Positions 53,179-63,840 are shown, numbered from the stretch's first letter. The stretch is 64,000 nucleotides of DNA from Tetrapyrgos nigripes (GCA_013368315.1 JAACJM010000293.1:23108-87107); one strand, 5' to 3'. Notes: generated from the sequence alone by a model not told the origin. Translations and numbers: made by a program.

Positions 53179-53186
53179 TATATAAG
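53179..53186 (+). promoter_or_regulatory. TATA box of HET gene copy 1
   Basis: TATATAAG, conserved at 61378-61385 in the second copy. A GTGAGT...CTAG pair (about 53,238-53,307) just before the ATG suggests a 5' UTR intron, also recognisable in copy 2. Confidence 0.55.
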
Positions 53187-53314
53187 GATACTTCTTCAAG
53201 GTCGATGCGGACCCATTGGTTTTTGTTTTCATCCCAGGTGAGTCTTTCTTTCCGCAATCGCAACTTCATTCCAAACCCTCACAGTTCACCGTCTTTTATA
53301 CCTAGAACGGCATC

Positions 53315-55340
53315 ATGCGTCTTTTGAACACGCACGATTTGCGGCTCAAGAGTTTTGACGGTGACATGCCTCCATACGCGATTCTGTCTCATACCTGGGG
53401 CAAGGATGAGGTCACTTTCCAGGAGATGATGATGGAGAATCGTGAATCAGCTGCCACGAAGCGCAAAGCAGGCTGGAAAAAGATTTTCGGTGCTTGTCGA
53501 TACGCTCGGAAGTACGACTTCGAATGGATTTGGATTGACACATGCTGCATCAACAAGGAGAGTAGCGCTGAGCTCTCTGAAGCTATCAACTCAATGTACG
53601 CGTATTACGAAGACGCCCAAGTCTGCTACGTCTATCTGGGGGAGGCTGTTTGCAGCGAAGATATCAGGGACGCAGGATCCGGGTTCAGGCGTTGCAAGTG
53701 GTTCACGAGGGGTTGGACGTTACAGGAACTATTGGCACCGTCCTATGTCGTCTTTCTTGACCAGGACTGGGAGATGATTGGGACGAGATATAGTTTGGCA
53801 GACGTCATCTCTTCCATTACTTCCATTCCAGTATCTATCTTCAGAGATGGGGATTTTGACAAGTTCAGCGTAGCTCAGAAGATGTCGTGGGCTGCCCTGA
53901 GGCAGACAACACGTCCCGAGGACATGGCATACTGTCTCTTAGGGATCTTCAGGGTCAGCATGTCGCCTATCTACGGTGAAGGTGGTGCGAGGGCATTCAT
54001 GCGACTTCAGCAGGAGATCATCAACATCTCGGATGATCGCAGCATATTCGCCTGGGTCGCGCCGTATGGCGAAATTGAGTCGAGAGGACTATTGGCGAGG
54101 TCTCCTTTCGAGTTTAGGATGTCTGGTGAAGTGAAGGCTTCTGAAGCAGACGATATTGGGGACACGTCATTTTCTTTTGGCAACAACGGCCTACGGATCC
54201 ATCTCCCACTTGTACCTGTCGAATCAAACTCTGCTGTCGTCACCGAGACTGCAAAGACTCAGAGATCTCCAAAGTTCAACCTGGGCCGTCGGTCACGGGT
54301 TTCAGCAGCGGATGATACTACTGAAAGGTTTTATCCTGTCGGCACCAAATTCTTTGCACCTCTGCATTGTCGGTCTGATCGTGACCCCAAGAAGTGGTTT
54401 GCCGTCTATCTGCAAAAGGCAGCAGAAGGACGTTATGTGCGCTACCGCCCCAATCAGCTCCCAATTCCTACTCCCACGTCACAACCACCTGACCTGCACC
54501 AGGTAGTTGTAAAAGAGAATGGCATTCCTCGCAAGGTCAAGAACGATCGTAAAGTTACTCGTCTATCCATCCGAAATACTGCACCCGACGTCTTCGACAG
54601 AGACGGACATCGATCCTGGCGAAGACAAGAAGGGCATGAAGGAGACGTCGGTCAAAATTATTTGTCGACCTGCTATTCCTACCAAAACCTGGGCCATTGC
54701 AAATCTGATATATAAATATCGATGTGCAGAGTCTGACGATATCTTTTTCATTGACCTGGGTTTCCAAGATCAGGCCTTTCTTCGCTTTTCCATGAGGAGT
54801 TACTCGGAGCATTCGCCGCAGTGGATTAACGACCCTTGTCTGGACTGGATGCAGTTTCCTCTGAAGGGTGCTGGACTTGTATCCGTCACCTACCAAATGA
54901 CAGGAGACCAGACACTCAGGATATTCGAAGTCCGGTGTGTGGCTCCGGATAAAGCAAAGACTTCATCCATATCGAGACTATTTGGACCCTTCAGGTTGGG
55001 TTTCGTGGTTCCATCCATGATTCGGGAGAAAGTCGAATACAGCTATTTTGAGAAGACACACGAGGCAAAGGAATTCCAACCCACGAATGTCTTCCCGACG
55101 GATTTCTTTGGCAAGGAGCTCACAGACCGGACCTATGTGGATATGTCTGCCCTCGAGGAAAGGGAGCAGTTCCGTGTCCTCACCTACACTGCACCCCCTA
55201 ACACTAATCCCAAGGACACAACCCCGACATGTGCTTATGTGGTAATTGGTTTCCATGAATCCAAGGCGTGGATGGACATTGTTGTTTCTACCGCCTCTCC
55301 GAAGAAGTTTGGAGGTCTTATTAGACTTAGGTTATCTTAG
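53315..55340 (+). CDS. HET-domain protein (heterokaryon-incompatibility type), copy 1, 3' end altered by LTR
   Basis: HET domains are TIR-related and drive incompatibility cell death in fungi. Start MRLLNTHDLRLKSF; HET motifs are PPYAILSHTWG, WIWIDTCCINKESSAELSEAI with YVYL, and CKWFTRGWTLQELLAPSYVVFLD, in residues ~20-160. A C-terminal region of ~450 residues has no recognised domain. The long first frame closes at 54715, but a 52-nt GTAAAG...ACAG intron (54549-54600) joins it in frame to 54601-55340, giving 657 residues. The last five residues and the stop come from the retrotransposon LTR; the native frame would continue after the element for seven different residues to a stop at 60357-60359. 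Confidence 0.85.
55314..55318. repeat. Target-site duplication, left (GGTCT)
   Basis: Five bases duplicated at 60327-60331 on the other side of the retrotransposon. Confidence 0.85.
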
Positions 55341-55553
55341 CGAATAGTCTTAGTGAGAGTCACAAAATGGGGGGTAAGAGCGTGCGAACGTATCTCGCTT
55401 GACTCTCAAGTATATATCATTAATCAGAGTAGTATAATAATATAAATAGTCTAAGTATATCCGTATGATCATTTGACCGTATGTCCGCAGTATCTGATTG
55501 ATGCCGTATGCATAGTAGCTTAGTAATTTGATCGTTATCACTTAATTCCAACA
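55319..55553 (-). repeat. 3' LTR of the copia element (235 bp)
   Basis: Identical base for base, by eye, to 60092-60326. On the - strand it begins TGTTGGAATT and ends CTAATA. Confidence 0.95.
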
Positions 55554-55562
55554 CTCCCCTTC
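55554..55562 (-). other. Polypurine tract of the copia element
   Basis: GAAGGGGAG on the - strand directly precedes the 3' LTR, the usual plus-strand priming site. Confidence 0.7.
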
Positions 55563-55647
55563 AAGCGGCTTGATCTTATCAGCGGAGAGAGCTTTCGTAA
55601 GTATATCCGCAAGTTGATCATTAGTTGATACATGTTTAACTCGTATG

Positions 55648-58380
55648 TATCATTGATGTATCCGATCAGTAAGGAAGTTTTTACAGATATTGAAATGCTT
55701 AGTTCTCTGAGTATGTTGTTCTTCAGGAGCACATATAATTGCCAAAGTAGATGCACTATCTGAGTTGATAAGTACTGGCTCCTGCTCGGCATTTAGAATT
55801 TCTTCTATAAAACCTTTCAAATAAATAGCTTCTTGTGAGGCATGAGCGAGTGCGCATAGTTCAGCCTCAGTAACTGATAAAGTTACCAGTGTGCCTCGCT
55901 TACTTGACCAAGAAATAAGCGATTCAGCAAATTTGAATGCATAGCCCATGATTGGTTTATTGCCATACGTGGACATACCATCAGAGTCGGCAAATCCATA
56001 AGTAGAAGTAATAGTAGGGCTCCCTAGGTTGAGCCAGTAATCGCAAGTTCCTTTTAGATAAAGATAGCATTGTTTAGCTGCAGCGTAATGCTCTTCACCT
56101 GGATCATTAAGGTATCTTGCTAATTGACCAGTACAATATGTAATGTCTGGCCTAGTACAGTCAGCGACATATCGTAAACCACCGACTAGTGACATATAGT
56201 GTTTAATAGCAGCGGCGTCCCGTTGCGGTTCACTCCCAGGTCTAGGGCTAAGATTTTGCCCGGGTAGCATAGGTGTACGGCGTGCATGTAATTGGTCAAA
56301 ATTGTATCGTTTGAGAATATTCTCAATGTAATGTTTCTGACGGAGTTTAATAGTATGATTATTCCTATCTCGTTGAATTTCCATACCGAGAATCCAGTGG
56401 ATTTCTCCACCGTCAGTGACTTGGACGTGTCCACTAAGTGCAGTAATAAAAGCTTGTGCAGTAGCTTTGTTGATAGTACATAAAGTAATGTCATCGACGT
56501 GACAAGATAGTATTAAAATGAGTTTATTCTCATGATATCGGTAGAATACCGCATTATCGTAAGTAGACTTCTTAAGTCCTAGTAACTTTATGAGAATATT
56601 GCATAATTTTTCATACCATCGACGACCAGCTTGTTTCAACCCATATAGAGTCTTTCTGAGTTTAAGTACGTAGCCTTCAGGTAAGTTAGGTAGTAAATTA
56701 CCCGGAGGTGGACGAAGGTATAATGTTTCCTCGTCAGTAACGTTTCCGTAAAGATAGGCAGATTTAATATCAATCTGAGTAGTTTCATAGTCTAATGAAG
56801 CTGCAAGAGCAAGTATAAAACGTGTACTGCTCATGCGTGCTACAGGGGCAAAGATATCATTTGCGTAGTAATCAATGCCTTCTTGTTGACTAAAGCCTTG
56901 TGCTACTAGTCTAGATTTCAATTTGGTCTGTTTGCCAAGTTCGTACTTAGTTTTGTAGACAAATCTGGAACCAATGATATTCACATCAGTAGGAGGTTTG
57001 AAGTATTCCCAGGTTCCTAGACTTTCTAGAGATTCTATCTCGGCTTTCATGGAATCAAACCATGCATCACGTTGTGGATGATTGAGTACATCCTTAAATG
57101 AAATTGGATCGCCAACGTTATCAGCATAGTAAACATTGAATTCTGTTAAGAAGAAAGCAATGTTTTGTTCAACTTCATCGTAAAGTAAACCTCTGGCTTC
57201 TTGGATCCTTTTTGATCGTCTTGGGCCATCAGGTTGTTTAGTTTCGTCTTTGTCGACATCCATTGGTTCAGGTTTGTGTTCCTGAGAAGTTGGAGTTTCA
57301 GTTGTATTTTCTTCTGTAGTTTCTAATGGTTCTTGATTTTTGTTTTGTAACTCCCCTTCAACTTGCGATTTGGACGTTAAGAATTGCAAGTTGCGTTCTA
57401 CATTCACTTTAGTACCAAAGTAGACATAATGGCCTTTTGAATGATCGTCAAAGCCTAACCAAACTCCACGTTTTCCTTTAGGAGTTAGTTTACTAGTTCT
57501 TGCTTCGTCATATACAATGCAAGGTGTACCAAAGCTATGTAGATTGTCTAAGTTTGCGTTAACACCGTAACGTTTAAAATAGGGAGTTTGCATTTTTAAT
57601 GCAGTTTTCGGAGATCTATTAAGTATGTACATAGTATAAAGTCCTGCATGCCACCATAAACGATTAGGTAGTTTTCCGGTATGCAGATTAACACGAATAC
57701 CATTCATGATATGTTGATGTATGTTTTCAGCAACTCCGTTTTGCTGAGGCGTGTCATGAACTGTATAACGTGCAATTGTACCTTGTGCTTTCAGGTAGTT
57801 TTTGAATGCACCTGAAGTAAATACGGCATCGTTGTCTGATTGTAGAATTTTAACTTTGATACCATATTGCGTAAATAGTTCAGTAGTAAATGTAACCCAT
57901 TGGGTATAAGCTTCGTCTTTTGTTTTAAGTGGGGATAATATTAACCAACGTGTACAGTCGTCGACGATGGTTAACCAGTATTTGTAGCCTTCAATAGAGG
58001 CAGTTCGTAATGGACCAAATATATCAATATGAAAATGGTCTCCGAAGTTTTCTGCTAATTCTGAAGTACGTTGTTTCGGAACAGAAAGTCTGTGTATATT
58101 ATTGATGATGCAGTCTTCGCATTGAGTTTCTGTCCAATCATCAATAATGGTTGTAATAATAGATTTATCTGTTTTTAGTAATGTTTTTAGATTTGTATAA
58201 CTCATATGACCAATCTGTTTGTGAAGTTCGTATAAACTTAAAGTAGCAACGTTATCACTCAATTTTTTAGTTGTGATGGAGTAAAGTTTGGCGCTCTCGT
58301 GTATAACGCCAATGAAATTGTCCTTGTCATTCCATATTATACATAAATGATCATGAAAAGTAAAGTATAGTCCGCTTTTT
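55648..58380 (-). CDS. Copia Pol: integrase, reverse transcriptase, RNase H (frame-broken from Gag-Pro)
   Basis: The frame is open from the protease/integrase break near 58,376. The integrase zinc finger is HKQIGHMSYTNL with CEDCIINN; catalytic Asp residues are in FHIDIFGPL and QSDNDAVFTSG, with Glu in GVAENIHQH. Reverse transcriptase has FSQQEGIDYYANDIFAPVA, QIDIKSAYLYG and the box HVDDITL. RNase H has GFADSDGMSTYGNK and SVTEAELCALAHASQEAIYL. The frame ends in a TGA at 55648-55650. The same frame continues open for about 38 further codons with typical copia tail sequence (VSTNDQLADILTKAL) up to the LTR, so the stop looks premature. The ATG at 58262 is unlikely to be a true start. Confidence 0.92.
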
Positions 58381-59998
58381 GTGAAATACTGATTAAAGTA
58401 AACGGAAGTTTTGAGTTATAGTATACATTTTTAAGAGTGATCGATGAAGACTCACCATTGTCCTTCCTAACTTCTACCCGCATATCGCCTGCTAATCGAA
58501 GATCTAGATGCTCTGAATTGGCAACAGTTAAAGTTATGGCAGGCGTAGTATGAACGTTAAAAAGTAAGTTAAGATACGGTGTACAGTGTATAGTAGCACC
58601 AGAATCAATGATATGCGTATGATCTTGGTCAGAGATCGCGGTAAAAGCAGGTAGGGAAATATGATGACTCACCGGAGTCTCTGAGTCTTCCATCTCAACG
58701 TCGCTCGAAGAAATTGACTGTATCCAGTCCGATTGCGAAGTTGACGTAGTCGCAATTTGAGAAGAAGACGCAGGCATGGAGATGGCAACTGATGCATTCT
58801 CCTTGGTCTTGCCTTTGTTGGATTGTTTAGTAATCCCTTTCTTCTTCATAGCTTCTTTGGACTTTTCAGTCCACGGTTCTGGGCACGTCAGGGTCGTATG
58901 ACCCATCTTGTTGCAGTTGAAGCACTTCCGATCCTTTTTGACATCAGAAGGCTTCTGGAACGGCGCTGCGGCGTTAGCGCGTTCCCCTTTTGACTTGTCC
59001 GATCGTTGAGCACTGCCTTGACTAGTGCTTCCGGACTTCTTGTCGGACTTTTTCGAAGGATACGTTCGAGCATTGCTCAAACGATAGTTTGTGAATTCCT
59101 TCTTTAGCCGCGCAATGAGGTCGACGGCTCTGTATACGGGTTTTCTCCCCTTCAGCTGCAGTAGTGGCATCCATGTAGCTGCAGCTGCATCCACAGTTGC
59201 TTCGTAAGAACTGCGAACAAAGTGATAGTGTGGAGGAATAATCCCCACTAGAGCTGAGTAAAAAACTTGATCTGAGACATCTATGTCTCTTTTCTTGATA
59301 GAAGCCCACAGATCCTGAGCTTCGTCGAGGAGCTTATCAAACTCCCAGACTGGTTTACGTAAGTTGAAGAGTTTCCACAGCTCGTTAGACTCTTGAACTG
59401 TGGATGAAGGGTCGAAACGTTGCTTGAGCTTCTCGATAAGTTCTATCGCATCCGACTCTTCGATGTAGTAGATCATGATTTTATCATCAATCTTGCCTGT
59501 AATAGCGTTAAAACAGGCTAGTTTGACAGTATTACCAGGATGTAACCCGGAACTTTTAAAGTGTTGGTGACAAATCACCCGTATAGCGTTATTAACACGG
59601 AAGTACCACATCTTCCAATTCTCACTGCCAGTAAGAACTGTCAGGGAATCAAAAGCTTTGTTGATGTCGCTGAGCGGCATCACGTAGTTGGGGTTTGTGT
59701 TTTCGGGCACAGATAATGCGACCGACGAAGTAGAGGTAGATGGAGGAGATGATGGTGAAGTAGGGGCAGTATCCCAGACATCAGTCCTAGTATGTTCGCC
59801 AGCATCAGACATAATGGGATCAAGTGGGAATGGAAGAGGGTTTTGGAAGAGAGGATCAAGTGGTTGTGCTTGTGAAGTAGATGATACGGGCAGAGTAGGA
59901 GTTTGGGTACCAGAGGGGTGTGCACTAGAGTGGCGACTGGTAGTAGGAAGTGGGATATCTGGAGCTGATCCTTGAGATCGAGTTTGTCGACTAGTCAT
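58337..59998 (-). CDS. Copia Gag-protease
   Basis: Start MTSRQTRSQGSAPDIPLP at 59998, just inside the 5' LTR and leader. A Ser/Pro-rich start is followed by the copia gag fold (about 59,660-59,090) and a zinc knuckle CFNCNKMGHTTLTC near 58,920. The aspartic protease active site is DSGATIHCTP near 58,610. The frame runs out at 58337 shortly after SKLPFTLISISQ, where copia polyproteins normally continue into integrase. The continuation is in the -1 frame after a five-A run. Confidence 0.92.
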   Translation of the reverse strand: MTSRQTRSQGSAPDIPLPTTSRHSSAHPSGTQTPTLPVSSTSQAQPLDPLFQNPLPFPLDPIMSDAGEHTRTDVWDTAPTSPSSPPSTSTSSVALSVPENTNPNYVMPLSDINKAFDSLTVLTGSENWKMWYFRVNNAIRVICHQHFKSSGLHPGNTVKLACFNAITGKIDDKIMIYYIEESDAIELIEKLKQRFDPSSTVQESNELWKLFNLRKPVWEFDKLLDEAQDLWASIKKRDIDVSDQVFYSALVGIIPPHYHFVRSSYEATVDAAAATWMPLLQLKGRKPVYRAVDLIARLKKEFTNYRLSNARTYPSKKSDKKSGSTSQGSAQRSDKSKGERANAAAPFQKPSDVKKDRKCFNCNKMGHTTLTCPEPWTEKSKEAMKKKGITKQSNKGKTKENASVAISMPASSSQIATTSTSQSDWIQSISSSDVEMEDSETPVSHHISLPAFTAISDQDHTHIIDSGATIHCTPYLNLLFNVHTTPAITLTVANSEHLDLRLAGDMRVEVRKDNGESSSITLKNVYYNSKLPFTLISISQKADYTLLFMIIYV

Positions 59999-60076
59999 AT
60001 ACTAGTCCAAGAACAGAGTACGAGTAGAGAGTAAAGCAGAGTAGAACAAGTGTTTATCGGAGTTATAGCAAGCTAG

Positions 60077-60091
60077 GCGGGGCCCATAACC
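60077..60091 (-). other. Primer-binding site matching the initiator tRNA-Met anticodon arm
   Basis: Directly next to the 5' LTR, the + strand reads GCGGGGCCCATAACC. This resembles the anticodon stem-loop of eukaryotic initiator tRNA-Met (…GGGCCCATAACC…) and contains the CAT anticodon. It implies priming by an internally cleaved half-tRNA, as in Drosophila copia. Confidence 0.7.
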
Positions 60092-60326
60092 TATTAGACT
60101 TAGGTTATCTTAGCGAATAGTCTTAGTGAGAGTCACAAAATGGGGGGTAAGAGCGTGCGAACGTATCTCGCTTGACTCTCAAGTATATATCATTAATCAG
60201 AGTAGTATAATAATATAAATAGTCTAAGTATATCCGTATGATCATTTGACCGTATGTCCGCAGTATCTGATTGATGCCGTATGCATAGTAGCTTAGTAAT
60301 TTGATCGTTATCACTTAATTCCAACA
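60092..60326 (-). repeat. 5' LTR of the copia element (235 bp)
   Basis: Identical to 55319-55553. A short TATA-like AT-rich core (TATATTATTATACTAC region) may serve as promoter. Confidence 0.95.
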
Positions 60327-60331
60327 GGTCT
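60327..60331. repeat. Target-site duplication, right (GGTCT)
   Basis: Matches 55314-55318. The coding sequence of HET copy 1 resumes right after it. Confidence 0.85.
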
Positions 60332-60665
60332 TATTGTGCTTCAAATTCGAGAGCACTGACTCGAATCCAGTGTAGCCCGAACGCCACGCTGCTTCTATTA
60401 GCTGCACAGACTACACGGTCGTTCAAACAGCCAAAATTTACTGGCAATGTGAAGGAACGGAGCAGTCTTCAACTGGGGTCTCATGTTCTCTCTGTAGACT
60501 ACTCCATGACCTGACATTACTTTATTCATTCGATCTGCTGAAGCCAGGACTCCTCAAATTCTCGGGTAAATTCTCGGGTACACGGATAGGGATAGGTAGA
60601 CCTACTAGTAAGCCGACCATAAATAGTTCTGGTGCAGCTGCAGTTTGTTTCGGACTCGATGCAGT
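60327..60665 (+). other. Displaced 3' end and flank of HET gene copy 1
   Basis: Contains the original last codons and stop (60357-60359) and 3' flank, now 5 kb from the rest of the gene. It matches about 63,525-63,835 downstream of the second HET copy. Confidence 0.85.
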
Positions 60666-61124
60666 AGAAGTCGGGATGAATCAACATATGAAAAAGCAGC
60701 AGGGCTATCGAAGGTTAGTAGAGTACTAATAGTAATAGTAAGACCAATAGTAGGGAAGGGAAACAGTAAACCGGCGAGAGAAGAGACAATAAGAAAAGGA
60801 AATGATAATCGTCTGCAGAGGCGACCACTGAGGAGACCTCTAGATCTGTACCCAAGACATTTAGTTTCACCAATGCAACAAGATCAACCCTTCTATATCC
60901 AACTCGCATTTACTCTCGTTCGTCTGTCAGACCTCGTCTATTCTCGGGATCCCAACCTCTATCCTTCCAAATAATGAAAGCGTTGTGAATGAATGCGCCG
61001 TTGCAGCAACCAGGTGAAAGCCAGGAAGGACATTTCGAGAGCGCAGGTCACACGACCCAGCTTGTCGGATGGCAGTTCCAACCTGGTTCCAACAGGTATT
61101 TCAGGTACTAGATAGACACGACTC
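60666..61124. other. Spacer between the two HET duplication units
   Basis: Not shared with either unit as far as I can see. A + frame at 60645-60974 (109 codons) has Arg/Lys-rich low-complexity sequence and is not supported as a gene. Confidence 0.45.
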
Positions 61125-61377
61125 GCGCGACACCTTGCCAAACCAAAGGCAGAACAATAACCACTCCCTTCCGTCAACAAACTTCACGTCAATCCCAACG
61201 GGGACCTCAACGAGACTTTGTAGGTGCCAATTCATTCGAACCCCAGTTTTGTATGGCCGAAACGAGCTCAAAGCAAGATGACTTCTGCAGTGCTGCACTT
61301 TATTTCTTGCCGTCACCTCGTTGCCAAAGCGTCCTACCTTCCGGACAGTGTTGAATGCCTGAAGAAACCTAAGAGGC

Positions 61378-61385
61378 TATATAAG
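61378..61385 (+). promoter_or_regulatory. TATA box of HET pseudogene copy 2
   Basis: TATATAAG in the same context as 53179-53186, so the promoter survives although the frame does not. Confidence 0.5.
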
Positions 61386-61495
61386 GATATTTCTTGAATT
61401 GGTTTTTGATTTTATCCCCAGGTGAGTCTCTCTCTTCAATCGCAATTTCATCACCGACCCTCACAGTTGGCCGTTTCTTAGATCTACAACACATC

Positions 61496-63570
61496 ATGCG
61501 TCTTTTGAACACCCATTCTTTGAAGCTCAAGAGCTTTTTTTGGTGGCGACATCCCTCCATACGCGATTCTTTCTCATACCTGGGGCAAGACTGAGGATGA
61601 GGTCACATTTCAGGATATGATGGCGGAGGGTCGTTCGGTTGCGGAGGCAAAGCGGGCTACAAGAAGATTGGGGTGCTTGTCAGTACGCCCAGAAGTACAT
61701 GTTTGAATGGATCTGGATTGACTCTTGCTGCATCACAAGGAGAGCAGCGCTGAGCTCTTTGAAGCTATCAACTCGATGTACGCGTATTACGAGGAGCTCA
61801 AGTCTGCCACGTCTATCTGGAGGACGCCAAACACAGCCCTCAACTTCAACAAATGCAGATGGTTCACGAGGGGTTGGACGTTACAGGAAATTGGCACCGT
61901 CCTATGTCGTCTTTCTTGACCAGGACTGGCAGATGGTTGGGACGAGATATAGTTTGGCAGACATCATCTCTGTCATTACTTCCATTCCGGCATCCGTCTT
62001 CAAAGATGGGAATTTCGACAAGTTCAGCGTAGCTCAGAGATGTCGTGGGCTGCTCTGAGGGAGACAACGCGACGAGGACATGGCATACTGCCTCTTGGAA
62101 TCTTCAGGGTCAGCATGTCGCCTATCTACGGTGAAGGTGTGCGAGGGCATTCATGCGACTTCAAACAAGAGATCATACATCTCGGATGATCGCAGCATAT
62201 TCGCCTGGGTCGCAACGTATGGCGAAACCGAGCCGAGAGGACTGTTGGCGAGGTCTCCTTTCGAGTTCAGGATGTCTGGTGAAGTAAAGGCTTCCGAAGC
62301 AGACGACATTGGGGACACGTCATTTTCTTTTGGCAACACGGCCTGCAGATCCATCTCCCTTTTATAACCCTCGAACCAGTCTCTATTTTCTCTGATGAAT
62401 TCGGAGACCTGCAAGATTCAGGGTACCTGGTCATCGGCAGACTTTGAAAGGTCATGTCCTATTGACACTGTCTTCTTTGCACCTCTGCACTGTCGGTCTG
62501 ACCGTGACCCCGAGAAGTGTTTTGCCGTCTATTTGCAAAAGGCGCAGAGGGACGTTATGTGCGCTACCGCCCCAATCAGGTCACAATCATTGATACTGCC
62601 ATGTTACAACAACCCGACATGCACCAGGTGGTTGTAAAAGAAAATGCAGGCATTCCTCGCAAGATTAAAAACGATCGTAAAGTTACTCGTCTATCCATCC
62701 GAAATACTACACCCGACGTCGTCCACAGAGATGGTCACCTTAAAAATCAAATGTCAACCTCTGATCCTGATGAAGACAAGCAGGCGCAGGGCATGAAGGA
62801 GACGTCGGTCAAGATTAATTATTGGCCTGATGTCAGTATGGTTAGGGGACCTGGCCAGTTGCACATCTGAAATATCAGTGTTTGAAGTCTGACACACTAT
62901 TTGAATTTCTGGTCGAGCCGGGCTTCAAATGTGATGTCGGTTCTCTTCGCTTTGCCATGAGGCCGTACTCTACACCAGCGATTTCATGGAAGGAGAATGA
63001 TGACCCATACCGGGATACGATGATCATGAAGCACCCTCTAATGGGTGCCGGACTTGTGTCCGTCACTTACCACATGACAGGAGACGAGACAGTCAGGATA
63101 CTCGAAGTCCGGTATGTGGGTCTGGATAAAGCAAAGCCTTTACCGATTTCGCGCGCACTACTCCAACCTCAGGAGGAGAAGGAGGAGAAGGAGGAGGAAA
63201 AACCCTTCAGGTTGGGTTTCATGGTTCCATCCATGATTCGGGAGAAAGTCGAGTCTTTTATGAACACACACGAGGCAAAAGTATTCCAACTCACGAATGT
63301 CTTTCCGCCGGACTTCTTTGGCAAGGAGCACACAGACCAGACCTATGTGGATATGTCTGCCCTCGGGAAAAGGGAGCAGTTCCGTGTCCTCACTTACACT
63401 GCACCCCTAACACTAATCCTGAGGACACAACTCCGATACGTGCTTATGTGGTAATTGGTTTCCATGAATTCATGGCATGGATGGACATTGTTGTTTCTAC
63501 CAACTCTCCCAAAGAAGTTTGGAAGTCTTATTGTGATTCAGGTTGGAGAGGCACCGACTCGAATCCAGTG
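61496..63570 (+). pseudogene. HET-domain gene copy 2, frameshifted pseudogene
   Basis: Begins MRLLNTHSLKLKSF like copy 1, but the frame breaks at once at a seven-T run near 61,531. Further breaks occur near 61,670, 61,728, 61,890, 62,040, 62,070, 62,160, 62,335 and later. HET motifs (SYLGQ for SHTWGK, WIWIDSCCI, WFTRGWTLQE) survive in pieces in different frames. The C-terminal region is also scattered; the block 62,882-63,454 (MKSDTLFEFLVEPGFK...) is the longest intact stretch and holds a KEEKEEE insert not in copy 1. It cannot make a full protein without many corrections, unlike the single-break genes in the window. Confidence 0.88.
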
Positions 63571-63840
63571 TAGCCCGGACACCACGCTGGGTCTATTAGC
63601 TTGACAGACTACATGGTCGATCAACTGGCCAAAATTTACTGCAATGTGAAGAACGGAGCAGTCTTCAACTGGGGTCTCATGTTCTCTCTGTAAACTACTT
63701 CATGGCCTGGTATTAATTTATTCATTTGATCTGCTGAACCCAGGACTTCTGAGTACACAGATAGGGATAGGTAGCCTACTAGTAAGCCGACCATAAATAA
63801 TTCTGGTGTAGTTGCAGTTTGTTCTGACGACGCAGTGCCG

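Larger units (their letters stand above)
52885..55318. repeat. HET tandem duplication, unit 1 (left part, interrupted by retrotransposon)
   Basis: Promoter flank plus HET gene, matched by 61,125 to about 63,525. The unit continues after the retrotransposon at 60,327-60,665, matched by about 63,525-63,835. Confidence 0.85.
55319..60326 (-). mobile_element. Ty1/copia LTR retrotransposon, 5,008 bp
   Basis: Read on the - strand: 5' LTR, primer site, gag with CCHC knuckle, protease, integrase, reverse transcriptase, RNase H, polypurine tract, 3' LTR. Integrase before reverse transcriptase marks it as copia (Pseudoviridae-type) rather than gypsy. LTRs are identical and a 5-bp target duplication is present, so insertion is recent. 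Coding capacity is damaged by a frame break between protease and integrase and a stop near the RNase H end, so this copy may not move by itself. Confidence 0.95.
61125..63840. repeat. HET tandem duplication, unit 2
   Basis: Matches 52,885-55,318 plus 60,327-60,665. Identity is high over most of the coding part, with many 1-2 bp indels and a few longer ones, including an insertion near 62,745 relative to copy 1. Confidence 0.85.

Noticed and set aside
58337..58385. Programmed -1 frameshift as the default explanation for the copia break
   Set aside because: The local sequence (TCA CAA AAA GCG) is not a canonical slippery heptamer, and the break lies after protease rather than at a Gag/Pol border; kept only as one option in the findings.
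60345..60375. ACTCGAATCC resembling a tRNA B box
   Set aside because: No cloverleaf can be drawn around it, and the same block occurs in the HET 3' flank of unit 2.
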